Position numbers and translations under genes: made by a program. From contig JAEWXF010000009.1 in NCBI GenBank assembly GCA_023396065.1, positions 75,176 to 139,175 of the forward strand: DNA of 64,000 bases, read 5' to 3'. This DNA comes from Methanobacteriota archaeon. Lineage in GTDB: Archaea; Halobacteriota; Methanomicrobia; Methanomicrobiales; Methanocorpusculaceae. Below, piece after piece: positions 61,890-64,000 of the stretch (position 1 is the stretch's first letter; every line of letters starts with the position of its first letter). The notes beneath the pieces were generated by a model. The model was not told where the DNA came from and did no database searches. It saw only the letters and a program-made list of their open reading frames with translations.

Positions 61890-62738
61890 GTGCCCGAGAT
61901 GGAGCCGGTTCTTTTGGTTTTTCTGGTGATTGTCGGTGTTGTTGCCGGTTTTTTGTCGGGTATTCTGGGCGTTGGCGGCGGGTTTATTTTTGCACCGGCG
62001 ATGTTTTTTGTGCTGCGGGCGTCGGGTGTGCCGCCGGAGACGGCTATTCTGGTGGCGTTCGGGACGAGTCTTGCGGTGGCGTTTCCGACGGTGTTGTCCG
62101 GGGCGCTGGGACACAGCCGGAAGGGGAATGTCTGCTGGCATGATGCGGTGGTTATTGGTGTTGCGGGTATTGTTACCGGGTTTGTCGGCGGGACGGTTGC
62201 GACGATGCTGCCGGTTGCGGTGCTGACCTTTTTGTTCGGTGCGATGCTGGTTATCGGTGCTGTCCGGATGCTGACTGCTCTGCCGTCGGGGGATACGGTA
62301 CGGTTGTCTGTGCCGAAGGGTGCGGCGATCGGCGGGACGGCCGGATTTTTTTCTGGTCTCCTTGGCGTTGGCGGCGGGACTGTGGTGGTGCCGCTGCTGA
62401 GTATTGTGGGAAGGTATCAGATGCGCCGGGCGGTGGCTACGTCGGCTGCGGCGATTGTGTTTATTACGCTGGGCGGTATTGCGTCGTATCTGCTGAATGG
62501 TGTGTCGGCTGGTGCGGATCTGTCGTCCTATGGTTTTTTTCTGGTCGGGTATGTGGATCTGGTGATGTGGGTGATTCTTGTGGTGACGGCGGTGCCGATG
62601 GCGCTTGTCGGTGTGCGGTATATCAGCCGGTTTCCGGACCGGCTGCTGCGCCGGCTGTTTGTTGTTCTGATGCTGGTGATTGCTCTGGATATGTTCGGGG
62701 TGTTTTCACTGGTTGGGAAGCTGTTTGGGATGGTGTGA
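61890..62738 (+). CDS. TauE/SafE (TSUP) family anion exporter
   Basis: The 282-residue protein has eight membrane helices in two repeated halves, each starting with GFLSGILGVGGGFIFAPAM or GFFSGLLGVGGGTVVVPLL, the family signature. TSUP proteins move sulfite, sulfonates or other sulfur anions. It starts with GTG 2 bp after the radical SAM gene; an ATG at 61899 is possible. With SepCysS it forms a sulfur-related group. Confidence 0.9.
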   Translation: MPEMEPVLLVFLVIVGVVAGFLSGILGVGGGFIFAPAMFFVLRASGVPPETAILVAFGTSLAVAFPTVLSGALGHSRKGNVCWHDAVVIGVAGIVTGFVGGTVATMLPVAVLTFLFGAMLVIGAVRMLTALPSGDTVRLSVPKGAAIGGTAGFFSGLLGVGGGTVVVPLLSIVGRYQMRRAVATSAAAIVFITLGGIASYLLNGVSAGADLSSYGFFLVGYVDLVMWVILVVTAVPMALVGVRYISRFPDRLLRRLFVVLMLVIALDMFGVFSLVGKLFGMV

Positions 62739-63110
62739 GATTTTTTTGGGGGCGGTCTGTGCCGGGTGCAGTTATGTTTAGGTTCTGCACGGGGATGTTC
62801 CTGAGACTCGCGTATTACGCTCCCCGATGAAAATGCGGGGAACAGGAATCCCATTTTTACATGAAAACCCTCTATTACGTATTCTATGCTACCCCCGGGA
62901 GAGAGATAATTGTTTCATACTCAGGAAATGGGAGGCAAGCAAGGCCGCAGAACTTGTGAGCTGCGTTCGTCTGTTGATACTTTTCCGGAATTTTTCAGAT
63001 GTACTCGATTTTCACCACGGAAAACACAGAAAACTCGGAATTTCACGAAAAAATGTGAAGCCACGAAATTATTTAGTAGTAGATTACGTATCTCTCGCCA
63101 ACCTGTACGC
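62739..63110. other. Intergenic stretch before the transposase
   Basis: No gene is recognised. It opens with a T-run after the TauE stop, a likely terminator, and holds a small hairpin (TCCCCG/CGGGGA near 62820-62840). From about 62860 base composition turns AT-rich, as in the transposase, so the left end of the insertion sequence probably lies in this stretch. I could not find its inverted repeat because the other end is outside the window. Confidence 0.4.
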
Positions 63111-64000
63111 GTGGTTTTGAATCAAGATGAGATCATTCAGATCGTCACCATGGTGGTCGACTGGCACTTCCCCGTTTCCCAGGTTGCCACTCTGTATCAG
63201 ATCACTTGTGAACGTGTCTATCAACTTGTACAATCCTATCGCCAAACTGGCTTGTATCCTGCTCCAAAACGTATTGGGCGGCCACCAAATATCCCCTCGG
63301 CACAGACCCGTAAGATGATTCTTGATACGAAATTACGTCTAGGTCTTGGCAGCCGTTCCTTGCACAAGTATTTCCGTTTCAATCTCGGACTTACGATACC
63401 AGAACGCATGATTCATCGCGTTCTTTTGGAGGAAAATATGACATTTCACGAACCAAAAAAAGGATTTAGACGACCAGACTGGATTCGTTATGAGCGTGAG
63501 GAGAGTTTATCTGCCGTACACATGGATTGGTATCAAAGCAAATATAATCGCAAACAGGTCTGCGTTGTACTAGACGATGCAAGCAGAATGATTCTCGCGG
63601 GAGGTGAATTTCCCAGAGCAACAGAAGAAATTTCCATTCAGCTTCTAAAAACAGCGTATGAAACCTATGAGCACATTGCACCCATTCGAGAAGTAATCAC
63701 TGATCATGGTACGCAGTTTTATGCAAATACTCGTGACTCCAAGGGAAATGCAAACCATGCATTTGAGCAATTCTGCAAAGAATATGAGATAAATCATATT
63801 CTTGCGCGAGTAAAACACCCACAGACAAATGGCAAGGTAGAACGATGGTTCGGGACCTACAAGAAATTCAGATCAGACCACACGACATTTGAGGAATTTA
63901 CTTACTGGTACAATCAGATAAGGCCACATAGAAGCTTACAAGAGGAATCAGGCAGAATGAGGACTCCAAAAGAGGTATTTTGGAAAAGAGCAGAAGGACA
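63111..64000 (+). CDS. Integrase-core (DDE) transposase, cut by window edge
   Basis: There are 296 codons, still open at the right edge. Residues 1-70 are an HTH (NQDEIIQIVTMVVDWHFPVS, VATLYQITCERVYQLVQSYR) followed by an RIGRPP linker; residues 125-296 are an rve integrase core with Asp139 (HMDWYQ), Asp198 (TDHGTQF) and Glu244 (NGKVERW), and NQIRPHRSL near the end. It resembles IS481-type elements. The start is ambiguous: GTG at 63111 or TTG at 63117. The sequence uses more A/T-ending codons than its neighbours, a sign of recent arrival. Confidence 0.85.
   Translation, partial: MVLNQDEIIQIVTMVVDWHFPVSQVATLYQITCERVYQLVQSYRQTGLYPAPKRIGRPPNIPSAQTRKMILDTKLRLGLGSRSLHKYFRFNLGLTIPERMIHRVLLEENMTFHEPKKGFRRPDWIRYEREESLSAVHMDWYQSKYNRKQVCVVLDDASRMILAGGEFPRATEEISIQLLKTAYETYEHIAPIREVITDHGTQFYANTRDSKGNANHAFEQFCKEYEINHILARVKHPQTNGKVERWFGTYKKFRSDHTTFEEFTYWYNQIRPHRSLQEESGRMRTPKEVFWKRAEG

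Noticed and set aside
1..64000. CRISPR array
   Set aside because: No run of regularly spaced identical repeats and no cas gene was seen.

Overview
The window is chromosomal DNA from a methanogenic archaeon, most likely of the order Methanomicrobiales (Methanocorpusculum-like; the genus is my inference). The evidence is a split archaeal RNA polymerase (H, B'', B', A', A''), TBP, transcription factor S, replication factor C small subunit, eIF5A, archaeal Sm protein, S3Ae and S15, KEOPS Pcc1, the tRNA-dependent cysteine enzyme SepCysS, an archaeosortase, a methanogen-type V4R regulator, and two proteins I recognise as methanogenesis-marker families. Several genes have a TATA box 26-33 bp before the start codon, so many messages are probably leaderless or nearly so. 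Four tRNA genes (Lys-TTT, Pro-GGG, Thr-GGT, Leu-GAG) are present; I see no rRNA and no CRISPR array.

Layout. 1-12990: pyrD end, mdh-polB, a 685-bp non-coding stretch with an inverted repeat, a 33-residue basic protein, a PEBP protein, an RNase H-TrmO fusion, an Mrp ATPase, an NADP phosphatase-like/NAD kinase pair, eIF5A-agmatinase-acetyltransferase, a PadR switch with a clear operator, and a lipoprotein with four META repeats. 13000-13665: non-coding and highly structured. 13666-21426: an eight-gene operon on the minus strand built around a MoxR ATPase and a DUF58 protein with membrane and surface partners. 21489-28078: a membrane hydrolase-like gene, then endA-trpS-pheS-pheT. 28129-30533: a surface protein whose 3' end carries an inserted repeat, and an MsvR-type regulator. 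30697-38706: RNA polymerase operon.

38900-48650: information-processing genes (tRNAs, rfcS, tbp, tfs, rps15-recJ-pcc1-rps3ae), archaeosortase A, a DUF89 phosphatase and a flavoprotein. 48726-54073: an accessory stress region, with a MarR-controlled MFS pump, a compact arsD-arsR-(43-residue Cys-rich protein)-arsP operon with a palindromic operator, a DUF5714 protein and a pirin. 54152-62738: methanogenesis-marker genes, an ACT-domain regulator, Sm protein, a Cys-rich winged-helix protein, then a tightly coupled SepCysS-radical SAM-TauE group. 63111-64000: an integrase-core transposase, cut by the window edge, more AT-rich than the rest.

The most unusual item is a dispersed family of hairpin repeats (13228-13640, 22523-22615, 29452-29659). 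The copies keep the same fold although bases change on both arms, and the third copy is flanked by a 20-bp near-perfect direct repeat of the host gene's own end, which restores the stop codon and terminator. That looks like a small non-coding mobile or site-specific element.
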